Source: a virus
Strand: one strand, 5' to 3'
DNA: 22,018 nt
IMG/VR virus record: IMGVR_UViG_3300020428_000109
Span: 1 to 22,018 of that record
Position 1 is the stretch's first letter, and each line of letters starts with the position of its first letter. The notes beneath the pieces are model-generated. The model was not told where the DNA came from. It saw only the letters and a program-made list of their open reading frames with translations, and searched no databases. This document shows positions 1 through 7,313 of this stretch, one piece after another. The position numbers were made by a program, and so were the translations under genes.

Positions 1-159
1 CACACAGACCAGTTACACAAGTTTATAAAAGACAATGAACATCATCTGAAAGAAAGCAGTTTTAAAGATGTCCAACAAGACCAAACAGAATTAAATGGTG
101 ACGGTAACCGTGACAGGGGCCGTTACGGAGAAGACTTAACCGTCAAAGGAGATAAACTA
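1..159 (+). other. Open reading frame upstream of and in phase with the first gene
   Basis: The reading frame of the gene starting at 160 stays open back to base 1 with no stop codon and no ATG, GTG or TTG start. The other two forward frames are closed by stops at 26-28 and 47-49, and at 36-38. Either this is the 5' part of a longer protein that enters from outside the window, or an upstream gene ends in another frame at 28 or 38 and this is untranslated leader. The AAGGAG at 146-151 ahead of ATG 160 favours the leader reading, or an internal start. The hydrophilic, acidic in-frame translation does not settle it. Confidence 0.4.
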
Positions 160-1302
160 ATGTCAGGATTCCAATTCCAACCAGGCAATCCTTTTGCTAA
201 AGCAAAGGCGGCCGCTGAAAGAGCAAAAGTCGAAGAGGGTGCCTTTAAACGCATGGCCACAGACCAAGAGGAAGAAGAACGCCTCAAAGCTCAGAAGAAA
301 GCAAAACGTATGAGCAAAAAGTCTGCTGACATGGAGAAAGAAACAGACCCAGGCATGAAAGAAGAACACCAGTTAGACGAGTATGGTACGATGGCAAACG
401 ATAATCCATCTGCAAATACTGGTGGAATGAGAATTTCAAATAAGGCTGCTGCCGCCGCTGGGAAACGAGCGAAGGCTAAGAGTATGGCCAAACGAGAAAA
501 ATTGTCCGATACCATTAAAAAGGGTACAATCAAGAAAGGGCCTATGAAAGGTTACATGACGGATGATGTGGATCAAGAACTTCTTGACAAATTAGATTCC
601 GTTGACGAGGGTGTTGCTAAGAACACACTTGACATTTATCAGGCACACAAAGATGCCAAGAAGGCAGGGAAAACTCAGGGTTCATCTATGAAAAAGATGG
701 CGAAGAAAAATACCTTGATTGCAAATCCTAAGACACAACAGGTGAAAAAGGTATCCAAAGACCGCGCTAAGTTTGCAGTCAAAAGAGGATTTGTATATGC
801 CGAGGATTGGACTGACGAAGAATTAGATGCATTGTTTGAAATGGATTACAAAGCTAAGTTCAATGCAATGCTCAAGAAAACAGGTAAATCTCTTGCTCAA
901 ATGTCTGCTGATGAGAAGAAAAAGTTCTTCAATCATGTCGATGATGCTCACACTGCAAAAAATGAATCGTGGGAATTAGAGGAAGCATCTGCCGCTGCTG
1001 ATGCCAAGAGAGATTACGCACAGGATGACAAAAGAGGACTTGCCCCTTTAAAAAAGGACAGTAAGCCCAAGGTGAGTGGTGCATCAAATGCTAAGGAGAT
1101 TGAACATATCATTCCACAACTGAGAAAAACTATGACAGTTGGCAAGGGTGTTCAATTCCATGATGGTAAAACGCATGATATATCAAAAATGCACGCTGCT
1201 AAGTTTCTGAAGAAGTATATGGACAGTAAACCCGCTCAGAAAACAGATATGCAGAAACATGCTCAAGCCAGTCACAAGAATTTTATGTCACATGTTTCTT
1301 GA
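160..1302 (+). CDS. Lysine/alanine-rich conserved phage protein, probably virion-associated
   Basis: A 380-residue, strongly hydrophilic protein rich in Lys, Ala, Met and Glu, with no membrane segment or signal peptide. The N-terminal third is mostly charged helix. The C-terminal third has short helical motifs with the pattern of proteins next to structural genes in marine T4-like phages: an internal stretch around SADEKKKFFNHV and a C-terminal one ending near KKYMDSKPAQKTDMQKH. I assign no biochemical function. A late gene product that binds DNA or serves as an assembly or scaffolding factor would fit the composition and position, but this is inference. The ATG at 160 has an excellent AAGGAG at 146-151 with 8 bases of spacing. 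The frame is open upstream to the window edge, so a longer form cannot be excluded. The TGA stop directly abuts a late promoter. Confidence 0.75.
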   Translation: MSGFQFQPGNPFAKAKAAAERAKVEEGAFKRMATDQEEEERLKAQKKAKRMSKKSADMEKETDPGMKEEHQLDEYGTMANDNPSANTGGMRISNKAAAAAGKRAKAKSMAKREKLSDTIKKGTIKKGPMKGYMTDDVDQELLDKLDSVDEGVAKNTLDIYQAHKDAKKAGKTQGSSMKKMAKKNTLIANPKTQQVKKVSKDRAKFAVKRGFVYAEDWTDEELDALFEMDYKAKFNAMLKKTGKSLAQMSADEKKKFFNHVDDAHTAKNESWELEEASAAADAKRDYAQDDKRGLAPLKKDSKPKVSGASNAKEIEHIIPQLRKTMTVGKGVQFHDGKTHDISKMHAAKFLKKYMDSKPAQKTDMQKHAQASHKNFMSHVS

Positions 1303-1310
1303 TATAAATA
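1303..1310 (+). promoter_or_regulatory. T4-type late promoter (TATAAATA)
   Basis: TATAAATA is the exact consensus of T4 late promoters, which are read by RNA polymerase carrying the gp55 sigma factor with gp33 and the sliding clamp. It begins on the base after the TGA stop of the upstream gene and lies 35 bases before the ATG of the large structural protein, leaving room for a short leader with AGGAG at 1335-1339. The 12 bases TTGATATAAATA recur identically at 20431-20442, again fused to a stop codon. Confidence 0.8.
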
Positions 1311-1345
1311 AAAGAATTAGTTAAAAAACCTAAAAGGAGAGAAAA

Positions 1346-3163
1346 ATGTCAGGTTGGGGAAAAGCGGATGATAAAACATCCACAGGAACTATTACCATCA
1401 CTGCGCCTACCATTACTTTCAACGGTGCTTCTGCTGTTGATTCTAATGTCATCACTTCATCTTCACATGGTTTCCGTAATGGAGACTATGTAAAGTACAC
1501 TGATGGTGGTGGGACACAGATTGTTGGTCTTACGGATACGTCTAGTTACTATGTGACTAACGTAACTACAAACACGTTACAGTTGGCGGATTCATATCAC
1601 AAAGCGATGATGAATTTGCCTGAACCATTAACCTTTACAGATGGCGCTGGTGCTTCACATACGTTGACTCTTGAGTTCGACAAGGCGCATCGTGCATCTG
1701 TTGCTGGTGGTTCAACTGCATTTACTACAGAATCTGCTGTCGGTGACGTAATGGTAACAGGAGCACAAGAACTTCTGATTACTGAAATCGCTAGTGACAC
1801 TGCTTGCACAGTTATCGCATTTGACCGACAAACTGCGCCTGCTTCTGCTTCTGGTGCAAACTACACGTTGAACGAGAAACCCACTTCTCTTGGTGCAGAT
1901 GCCAATACCGATAACACTCTGGTGTTTGGTGTTGACAACACTGAGATTGTGCGTGGTTCTGACAACATTGTAAGTATTGCTGTAGGAGAGGAAGGTACTC
2001 AATACCTTGAAGCACCTACAATCACTGTTGCTGGGCCGACTGCAAGAACTATTGCCACCACTGCTGTGACCACTGCTTCTGATAGTATCACTATTAGTGA
2101 CCATAATCTTACCACTGGTGCTAAGTTGACTTACGCTGATGCTTCTGGAACTGCAATCACAGGGTTGTCTGATGGAACTACCTATTTTGCAATCAAGGTT
2201 GACAATGACACTATCAAGTTGGCAACAAACTTGACCAATGCGAATGCTGGTACTGTAATCACTCTCAGTGGAACTGGTAACAACTCACAGACACTTACAG
2301 GTGTAACTGCTACTGCTACAGCCGCAGTCGCTGGTGGTGTCATAACAGGATATACTATAACAGAGGTTGGTTCTGATTATCTTGCGCCTCCTGCTGTAAC
2401 GGTTCCTATACCAGATAGGACTATTCCTACTTCTGGAGTCACAGTAGGGACTGACTCAATTGCATATACTGCTCATGGATTGACAGAAGCATTTGAAGTC
2501 AAATACCAAGACGGTGGCGGTACTGCTCTTGCTGGTTTAGTTGACAATACATCCTATTTCATATCACACGTTGGTCTTGCTGCTAATACTTTCAGACTTG
2601 CTACTAGTTCGACTCTTGCTGCTGGTACGGAATTGGGTACGGTTGTTATCGCTAATACATCTGGTGGATTTACTTGTGCAGCCGCGACACTCGCTGTTGC
2701 TGACAGAGTTGTAATCACTGGAACATTTGGTGGTTCTGGTTCTATCAACTCATACTCAACTGGAACCATATACAAGGTTTCTGCTGTAACAGGTACTTCA
2801 CCTAACGTAACTGGATTCACATTGACTGATGAATCAGGTGGAGCTTTGACAACGGTTGCTGGTACACCTACTGGTGTTACTTACAAGGCTGGTACTATTA
2901 TCGACTTAACTGGAACTGGTAACAACGCACAGACATTTGAGATTCTTGCTACCAACACTGGTGTCACACAGGGAACTGCTACTGCATCCATTGGTATTGG
3001 TGCTGCTGGTGACCAAGGTTCAAGTGCTGCTCACTCTGGTTGGATTCGCCGTAAGGAACTCACAGGTAATAATGCTGGTCGAGTGCAATACGAGGTATTG
3101 GTTGCTTTGTCTAAGAACGGTATTACCAGTGATGCTGATGACGATACACAGTTCTCAGAATAG
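1346..3163 (+). CDS. Large repeat-containing virion structural protein
   Basis: A 605-residue protein rich in Thr, Gly, Ala, Ser and Val, beta-strand-like throughout and with few charges, typical of surface or tail/neck structural proteins. Three diverged repeats of about 45-50 residues start near residues 38, 252 and 375. Each runs from a His-Gly-like turn through KYTDGGGT/TYADASGT/KYQDGGGT to a YY/YF-x-V and L-A ending. A partial fourth ends at GTGNNAQTF. Short segments near residues 219 and 345 (YLEAPTITV, YLAPPAVTV) form another pair. The last 45 residues (SGWIRRKEL, then GRVQYEVLVAL, then DADDDTQF) match the conserved C-terminal cap I know from marine T4-like structural proteins. The start has AGGAG at 1335-1339, and a late promoter lies just upstream. 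The exact virion location is unknown. Confidence 0.8.
   Translation: MSGWGKADDKTSTGTITITAPTITFNGASAVDSNVITSSSHGFRNGDYVKYTDGGGTQIVGLTDTSSYYVTNVTTNTLQLADSYHKAMMNLPEPLTFTDGAGASHTLTLEFDKAHRASVAGGSTAFTTESAVGDVMVTGAQELLITEIASDTACTVIAFDRQTAPASASGANYTLNEKPTSLGADANTDNTLVFGVDNTEIVRGSDNIVSIAVGEEGTQYLEAPTITVAGPTARTIATTAVTTASDSITISDHNLTTGAKLTYADASGTAITGLSDGTTYFAIKVDNDTIKLATNLTNANAGTVITLSGTGNNSQTLTGVTATATAAVAGGVITGYTITEVGSDYLAPPAVTVPIPDRTIPTSGVTVGTDSIAYTAHGLTEAFEVKYQDGGGTALAGLVDNTSYFISHVGLAANTFRLATSSTLAAGTELGTVVIANTSGGFTCAAATLAVADRVVITGTFGGSGSINSYSTGTIYKVSAVTGTSPNVTGFTLTDESGGALTTVAGTPTGVTYKAGTIIDLTGTGNNAQTFEILATNTGVTQGTATASIGIGAAGDQGSSAAHSGWIRRKELTGNNAGRVQYEVLVALSKNGITSDADDDTQFSE
2268..2936 (+). repeat. 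Pair of ~25-bp direct repeats inside the structural gene
   Basis: The string GGAACTGGTAACAAC followed by CACAGACA with one changed base occurs near 2270-2293 and again near 2911-2934. The copies encode GTGNNSQTL and GTGNNAQTF. They are the best conserved DNA remnants of the protein repeats and could allow repeat-number change by recombination. The span given covers both copies and the divergent DNA between them. Confidence 0.6.
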
Positions 3164-3172
3164 GACTGACAA

Positions 3173-3619
3173 ATGGCAGATTCTAAATTAACTGAACTCA
3201 CGGCTGCTACTTCGGCAGCAGCCGCTGATTCACTCTACTTAGTTCAGAGTTCTACTAGTAAATCTATTACTAATGCTAACTTTTTCGCTAGTATTGCGAC
3301 ACCTGTTTCCTTTGGGGATACGGTGTCTATTGGTGATCACGAAACAGTAACAGGTGCTGGTGTTCTCGCTGCCGACAAGAACGTGCATGTAATTACAAAT
3401 CCAGGCTCTGGTGGGACATTAACATTACCCACTGGTGCTACAGGCCAATTAAAAATTATCGTTATGTCCTCAAACACTAGCGCAGTGACAATGACTCTTG
3501 ATGATAGTGATTTGGGACATGACACGATAACTTTTAATAATGCTGGAGATACTACAACTCTCATCTATGCCGCCAGTAAATGGTGGTCTATTGGAGGAAG
3601 TGCTACTGTAGCAAATTGA
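3173..3619 (+). CDS. Small virion/tail-fibre-like structural protein
   Basis: A 148-residue Ser/Thr/Ala-rich protein. Its N-terminus, MADSKLTELTAATSAAAADS then LYLVQSSTSKSIT, follows a pattern widespread in phage tail fibre and appendage proteins of marine viruses: a short helix, an alanine-rich turn, then strands ending in a polar 'ITNANF' segment. The rest alternates short beta-like stretches (GGTLTLPTGATGQLKIIVM, TTTLIYAASKWWSIGG) as in jelly-roll-like or fibre-head folds. ATG 3173 lies 9 bases after the preceding stop, with AGGA at 3162-3165 overlapping that stop, so translation is probably coupled to the 605-residue protein. A role as a minor capsid or appendage component is inferred from composition and context. 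Confidence 0.65.
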   Translation: MADSKLTELTAATSAAAADSLYLVQSSTSKSITNANFFASIATPVSFGDTVSIGDHETVTGAGVLAADKNVHVITNPGSGGTLTLPTGATGQLKIIVMSSNTSAVTMTLDDSDLGHDTITFNNAGDTTTLIYAASKWWSIGGSATVAN

Positions 3620-3636
3620 TAATTAAGATGATGTAA

Positions 3637-4014
3637 ATGGTTGAGTTGAATGAAGAGAATTACCTTGTTTATGCTTTAAAAAATTATAATAGTCCAGAGT
3701 GTTCTGGAATGGATGATTTTGAAGAGGATATAAAAAGATTTAAATATCTGAAAAGGTTGTTTCGTAGATATGAAAGAACTGAAGAATTAAATGACAGGTT
3801 AATTTTAAACCATCTTATAGTTCTTTATAATGTATTTAATCAAGCAGCCACACCATTGTTGTTTTACAAGACGGACAAACAACATTGGCCAATACTGAAG
3901 ACATTTTTAGTTTTCTTAAATAGGATGCCGATTGAACAAATAGTGAGTGGTGGGACAAGGGGTGATGACATACCACTAGATTATAAAATAATAAACATTC
4001 TTAGGAAAATTTAA
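3637..4014 (+). CDS. Conserved phage protein, DUF7207-like
   Basis: A 125-residue mostly helical protein. The central part (RFKYLKRLFRRY, then NDRLILNHLIVLYNVF) followed by LLFYKTDKQHW and LKTFLVFLNRMP matches a family I know from T4-like marine phage genomes, where it sits beside late genes without assigned function. The gene ends exactly where the next begins (TAA 4012-4014, ATG 4015), so the pair is probably translationally coupled. The ribosome binding site is weak (an AAG-type match in the preceding 15 bases). Family name from memory; function unknown. Confidence 0.65.
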   Translation: MVELNEENYLVYALKNYNSPECSGMDDFEEDIKRFKYLKRLFRRYERTEELNDRLILNHLIVLYNVFNQAATPLLFYKTDKQHWPILKTFLVFLNRMPIEQIVSGGTRGDDIPLDYKIINILRKI

Positions 4015-4551
4015 ATGTCTAGAGTAGTTGATTCATTAATTGCATATCGAATATTGAGGATGTTCTCAACTCCTGTCACTCAGCATCCAGCTTATCAGTT
4101 AGGCATTATCAATAAAGATTATGAAAAAATAAAAGAACCATCTACCTCTCAGGAGTTAGATGCTTACACCTTGCTAGACAGACTCGCGTTTAAAATAAGA
4201 CGAGCTCTTATGAAGTCTCCAGACAGAACTGCGAAAAGACTTCTGACATTTGCTGCCGCTATTGCCATACTCAGGGAAGAGAAAAACATAGAGAGTATGC
4301 CAGAAGAAGACTTTGAAGTATTGATTGACTTATATTCACAAGATGAAAGGGTAATCAACGAAGCAAAACTTCTGGAAACCGATAGGGTTCCTTTTAGTTG
4401 GTTCACCTTAGATGAAGAGATTGCGAACGCTGCCGGCCCGATGGGCGGTGGGAATATCGCTGGAATAGGTACGGGCCCACAAGGAGAACCAGGCAGGAAT
4501 CCTTCACTCATGCCCATGCAAAGAAGAAAGAAAAAGAAAAAGGGTGGGTAA
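4015..4551 (+). CDS. Conserved T4-like marine phage protein, probably structural
   Basis: A 178-residue protein. The N-terminal segment SRVVDSLIAYRILRM and the central LLTFAAAIAILREE match a conserved family found with virion genes in T4-like cyanophages and relatives. The middle is helical. The C-terminal 45 residues change to a flexible glycine-rich part (AAGPMGGGNIAGIGTGPQG) ending in a basic tail of consecutive lysines, which suggests a disordered nucleic-acid or protein-binding end. The start abuts the previous stop, and AGGAAA at 4003-4008 gives 6-base spacing. The next gene starts immediately after the stop (4552). Function not established; a head or tail accessory role is an inference from position. 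Confidence 0.7.
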   Translation: MSRVVDSLIAYRILRMFSTPVTQHPAYQLGIINKDYEKIKEPSTSQELDAYTLLDRLAFKIRRALMKSPDRTAKRLLTFAAAIAILREEKNIESMPEEDFEVLIDLYSQDERVINEAKLLETDRVPFSWFTLDEEIANAAGPMGGGNIAGIGTGPQGEPGRNPSLMPMQRRKKKKKGG

Positions 4552-4989
4552 ATGTCGGAACAAACTTTAGAGACCAAATTAGCTCTCGTAGAAAATGACC
4601 TAAAGAAAATGGATGGGTTTTTCGGGAGACTAGATTTATCGATTGAAAAAATCACAGAACTCAATGTGTCCATCAGAGAGATACTTTCTGTACACGAACA
4701 GAGGATTTCCTCAAACGAGGAAGAAATAGAAAGAATGGATATAAAATACGAACAACTTCACTCCAGAATTTCTACTGTTCAACGAGAGTTATCTGCTGAA
4801 ATAGAGAGGGACACTGCAACCATCACGGAAGCATTGTCTGACCTTAGAACTCACATGGTGGAACAGTCGCAGAGAGAAGAAGAAAGAATTCGTGCGGTAG
4901 AACGTAGACAATGGATTATTATGGGCGCAGCTGCTGCCCTTGGATTTATACTAGGAAATGCTGGACTTATAACTAAGTTTATGTCCTAG
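4552..4989 (+). CDS. Coiled-coil protein with C-terminal membrane anchor (DUF7201-like)
   Basis: A 145-residue protein. Residues about 5-115 form a long heptad-patterned, highly charged helix (repeated L/I at a and d positions, many Glu/Arg). A single hydrophobic segment follows near residues 122-142 (WIIMGAAAALGFILGNAGLI) just before the end. The layout is that of a tail-anchored coiled coil, as in several phage proteins near lysis or tail genes; I recall similar ones called DUF7201 in marine T4-like phages. The N-terminal bulk should lie in the cytoplasm with the last 25 residues in the inner membrane. It begins on the base after the preceding stop, with a GGGTGGG purine run upstream. A holin-like or membrane-tethering role is possible, but unsupported by any diagnostic motif. 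Confidence 0.65.
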   Translation: MSEQTLETKLALVENDLKKMDGFFGRLDLSIEKITELNVSIREILSVHEQRISSNEEEIERMDIKYEQLHSRISTVQRELSAEIERDTATITEALSDLRTHMVEQSQREEERIRAVERRQWIIMGAAAALGFILGNAGLITKFMS

Positions 4990-5005
4990 AGGACAATTTT
5001 TTGTT

Positions 5006-5947
5006 ATGGTTATAACCCTCCCCAATCGTGATGCTGTTTGGTTTGCAGAGTACGAAAAAGGCAAACACATTGATGATGAAGTTGTTATGTGGAACGCCAA
5101 CGAATGTGAAATACACCACAACTACGACTACAAAACTCCACTCCAATGCAAATCTTTTACTGAAATAAGTGCCAGACACGGCCTAGGTACTAACGAGAAT
5201 CAGTCACCCCCCAACTACAAACATTATTCAATGCCAGAATATTGGATGCTAGACACACTTATTATAAATCAATACATACTTGCGGATGGTGGTTTAGAAG
5301 AAGACTACCATGACCACTACACTTTGATGTTGGGCAATAGAAGACCTCATCGACATATGATGTGGGATTTGTTTTGTTTGTACGATATGAGGAATGCCCA
5401 CAGCACGTTTCAAGGCATAGGTGTAAAAATTGACATAGACCAAGACCACAATGATGAGTTGGGAAGGGTGAATTGGAATCCCAACAATCAACGGAAAACA
5501 CATATGCCACCGCCTTGGTACAAACATGTGCTTTTTGATGTCGTTGTGGAGACTCACGAGACTATCCAATTTTACACGGAAAAGACATTCAAACCCCTTT
5601 TATTTAAAAAAATACCCTTGATTTTTGGGGCGAAAAACATGTATGATCAATTAAGAGAGTGGGGATTTATGTTTTGTAGCGATGTGATTAATTATGATTT
5701 CGTGGTGGAACCACATAGTTATATGAGGGCGAAGAAGTTGATAGAGGAACTAAGACGTATAATGAGGACATATTCGCCACAGGAGTTGGCAGATATTACT
5801 AGGCCGTCTAGAGAACACAACTATAGACAGTACATAGACTTGTGTAGAAACTACAAATGGCCCCATCCTATAGAACCATCTGTTAGTTATCAAAGACTCA
5901 TTGACAGGGCTAATAAAATAGCAAACACCCTTGACATTGACCTGTAG
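5006..5947 (+). CDS. Putative glycosyltransferase (GT10/fucosyltransferase-like C-terminal domain)
   Basis: A 313-residue soluble protein. Near residues 182-225 it carries the pattern of the C-terminal domain of fucosyltransferase-like GT-B enzymes: VVVETHETIQFYTEKTFKP followed by LLFKKIPLIFGAKNMYDQL and REWGF. In that family the E, the TEK and the K-P residues help bind the nucleotide-sugar donor. The N-terminal half, rich in His, Asn and Tyr, is not recognisable and may hold the acceptor domain. A product that adds sugar to phage DNA, a virion protein or the host envelope would fit; the sequence does not say which. It sits between the late block and the replication genes. GAGG at 4988-4991 is rather distant from the ATG at 5006. 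The last codons contain the possible -35 of the primase promoter. Confidence 0.6.
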   Translation: MVITLPNRDAVWFAEYEKGKHIDDEVVMWNANECEIHHNYDYKTPLQCKSFTEISARHGLGTNENQSPPNYKHYSMPEYWMLDTLIINQYILADGGLEEDYHDHYTLMLGNRRPHRHMMWDLFCLYDMRNAHSTFQGIGVKIDIDQDHNDELGRVNWNPNNQRKTHMPPPWYKHVLFDVVVETHETIQFYTEKTFKPLLFKKIPLIFGAKNMYDQLREWGFMFCSDVINYDFVVEPHSYMRAKKLIEELRRIMRTYSPQELADITRPSREHNYRQYIDLCRNYKWPHPIEPSVSYQRLIDRANKIANTLDIDL

Positions 5948-5959
5948 TTCTGTTAGTAT
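5931..5959 (+). promoter_or_regulatory. Possible sigma70-type promoter ahead of primase
   Basis: TTGACA at 5931-5936 is followed after 17 bases by TAGTAT at 5954-5959 (4 of 6 matches to TATAAT). It overlaps the 3' end of the glycosyltransferase-like gene. Initiation would fall at about 5966, the ATG of the primase itself, so a transcript from here would be leaderless or nearly so. The octamer CTTGACAT is shared with the boxes at 18355 and 21775. Confidence 0.45.
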
Positions 5960-5965
5960 AGGACT

Positions 5966-6988
5966 ATGTTATATGTAGATGTAAAATATCTCACACTGAT
6001 ATCTCATCAGTTTGAATTGTTCAAACGCAAAAACGACTATCTGTTCAATGTGAGATGTCCTTTTTGTGGAGACTCGCAGAAGAAGAAAAACAAGATGCGA
6101 GGATATTTCTACAAGATTGACAATAGTATGGTGTATAAGTGCCACAACTGTGGGTATGGTGCATCGTTTGGCAATGTGTTGAAACAACTTGACCCGATGA
6201 ATTACAAACAGTATTGTATTGAAAAGTACACTGAGGATGAGAAGAAAACATGGCAACCCAAGGGTGACAATTGGACTCCCAACGGACACAAACTTTTTGA
6301 TACAGAAGTAAAGCCTACAAGACTTATAGATAATATAATGGATAAAGTTTCTGCTTTACCATATGACCATGAGGCCGTAAAGTATGTTGAGTCTAGGTTA
6401 ATCCCAAGAAATAAATGGGACAGATTATATTACATTGACAACATCAAAGATGTAATCCAGTTGAATGAAAAATATCGTAACTCCATAGTTACAAGTGAAC
6501 CTCGACTGGCAATACCGTTCTTTGATAAGTTTGGTAAACTTACCGCAGTTTCTTTGAGAGCCATGCGTGGAGAGAAATTGAGGTACATACAAGTAAAGGT
6601 GGTGGAAGATGTTCCAACGATTTTTGGAATGGATAATGTGGATGAGCGGGAACCGATTACCGTTGTGGAAGGCCCACTTGATAGCTTATTCTTGCATAAC
6701 AGTATCGCTTGTGCTGGTACTTCATTCAATAAAATTGATACTTTAGGATTTGACAAGGATTTGGTCAAGATTGTTTTTGACAATCAACCAAAGAACAAAG
6801 ATGTTTGTCGCCTTGTAGAAAAATATATAGACTTGGGATACCAAGTTTGTGTGTGGCCAGAATCAATCGTTGAAAAAGATATAAATGATATGAGGATGGC
6901 AAATTTGGATGTTCAACTTATTGTTGATACATACACCTCTAGTGGTTTGGAGGCAAAACTTAAATTTACTAAATGGAAAAAATGTTAG
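5966..6988 (+). CDS. 61: DNA primase, T4 gp61 type
   Basis: A 340-residue primase that would make RNA primers for lagging-strand synthesis, working with the replicative helicase (gp41 in T4). The N-terminal zinc ribbon is clear: CPFCGDS with C31 and C34, then CHNCG with C59 and C62. RGYFYKID between them matches the family. The TOPRIM catalytic part follows at VVEGPLDSLFL (metal-binding Glu) and IVFDNQPKNKD (acidic DxD-like loop). The length is close to T4 gp61 (342 residues from memory). The start at 5966 gives the expected N-terminal distance to the zinc ribbon. AGGA lies only two bases before the ATG, too close for normal initiation, which together with the promoter placement suggests leaderless translation or coupling. 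Confidence 0.92.
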   Translation: MLYVDVKYLTLISHQFELFKRKNDYLFNVRCPFCGDSQKKKNKMRGYFYKIDNSMVYKCHNCGYGASFGNVLKQLDPMNYKQYCIEKYTEDEKKTWQPKGDNWTPNGHKLFDTEVKPTRLIDNIMDKVSALPYDHEAVKYVESRLIPRNKWDRLYYIDNIKDVIQLNEKYRNSIVTSEPRLAIPFFDKFGKLTAVSLRAMRGEKLRYIQVKVVEDVPTIFGMDNVDEREPITVVEGPLDSLFLHNSIACAGTSFNKIDTLGFDKDLVKIVFDNQPKNKDVCRLVEKYIDLGYQVCVWPESIVEKDINDMRMANLDVQLIVDTYTSSGLEAKLKFTKWKKC

Positions 6989-6998
6989 GGAGTTAAAT

Positions 6999-7304
6999 AT
7001 GGAAACAACATTGACTAACGACTTCATGGCTGGTATAATTCTTCTAGTGGCATTTGCAGGTTTTATCTGTTATTTTGCACTGAAGAGAGATGACGATCCG
7101 CATCCAGCGGAAAGCATTGTTAAACCAGAAGTCAAAAAAAGTGCAGTCAACACTAAAAAGTGGGAAGGAACTAGGTCTGACCTACAAAAAATGACAAAGA
7201 AGCAAATCGATGAGCTTGCTGCTGATGTTCTTGATTTAAAACTTGACCGTAGACAAGTCAAACAGAAATTAGTAGACCAAGTATGGACAGAAATTAACAA
7301 ATAA
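6999..7304 (+). CDS. Small single-pass membrane protein with SAP-like C-terminal helices
   Basis: A 101-residue protein. Residues about 9-28 (MAGIILLVAFAGFICYFALK) form one transmembrane helix after a short N-terminus. A charged linker leads to a C-terminal helix-turn-helix-like segment, KMTKKQIDELAADVLDLKL then DRRQVKQKLVDQV. This resembles the SAP/Rho-N type of small nucleic-acid-binding motif (leucine and lysine spacing, 'K..L...A..L.L....K..L...V'). That comparison is by eye only. The frame extends further upstream, but ATG 6999, ten bases after the primase stop with GGGAG at 6988-6992, is the natural start. The topology suggests a DNA- or protein-binding domain held at the inner membrane. 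No family is recognised. Confidence 0.65.
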   Translation: METTLTNDFMAGIILLVAFAGFICYFALKRDDDPHPAESIVKPEVKKSAVNTKKWEGTRSDLQKMTKKQIDELAADVLDLKLDRRQVKQKLVDQVWTEINK

Positions 7305-7313
7305 GGAAAGTTA

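Noticed and set aside
163-533. Open frames on the minus strand over the first gene
   Set aside because: Low-complexity shadow of a lysine-rich gene on the + strand; no ribosome binding sites or protein-like composition. The same holds for all other minus-strand frames in the window.
628-635. CTTGACAT, the same octamer as the promoter boxes
   Set aside because: In the middle of a gene with no suitable -10 or downstream start; treated as chance.
1712-2104. A 130-codon minus-strand frame
   Set aside because: Antisense to the repeat-bearing structural gene, Ser/Cys-rich and without any recognisable motif.
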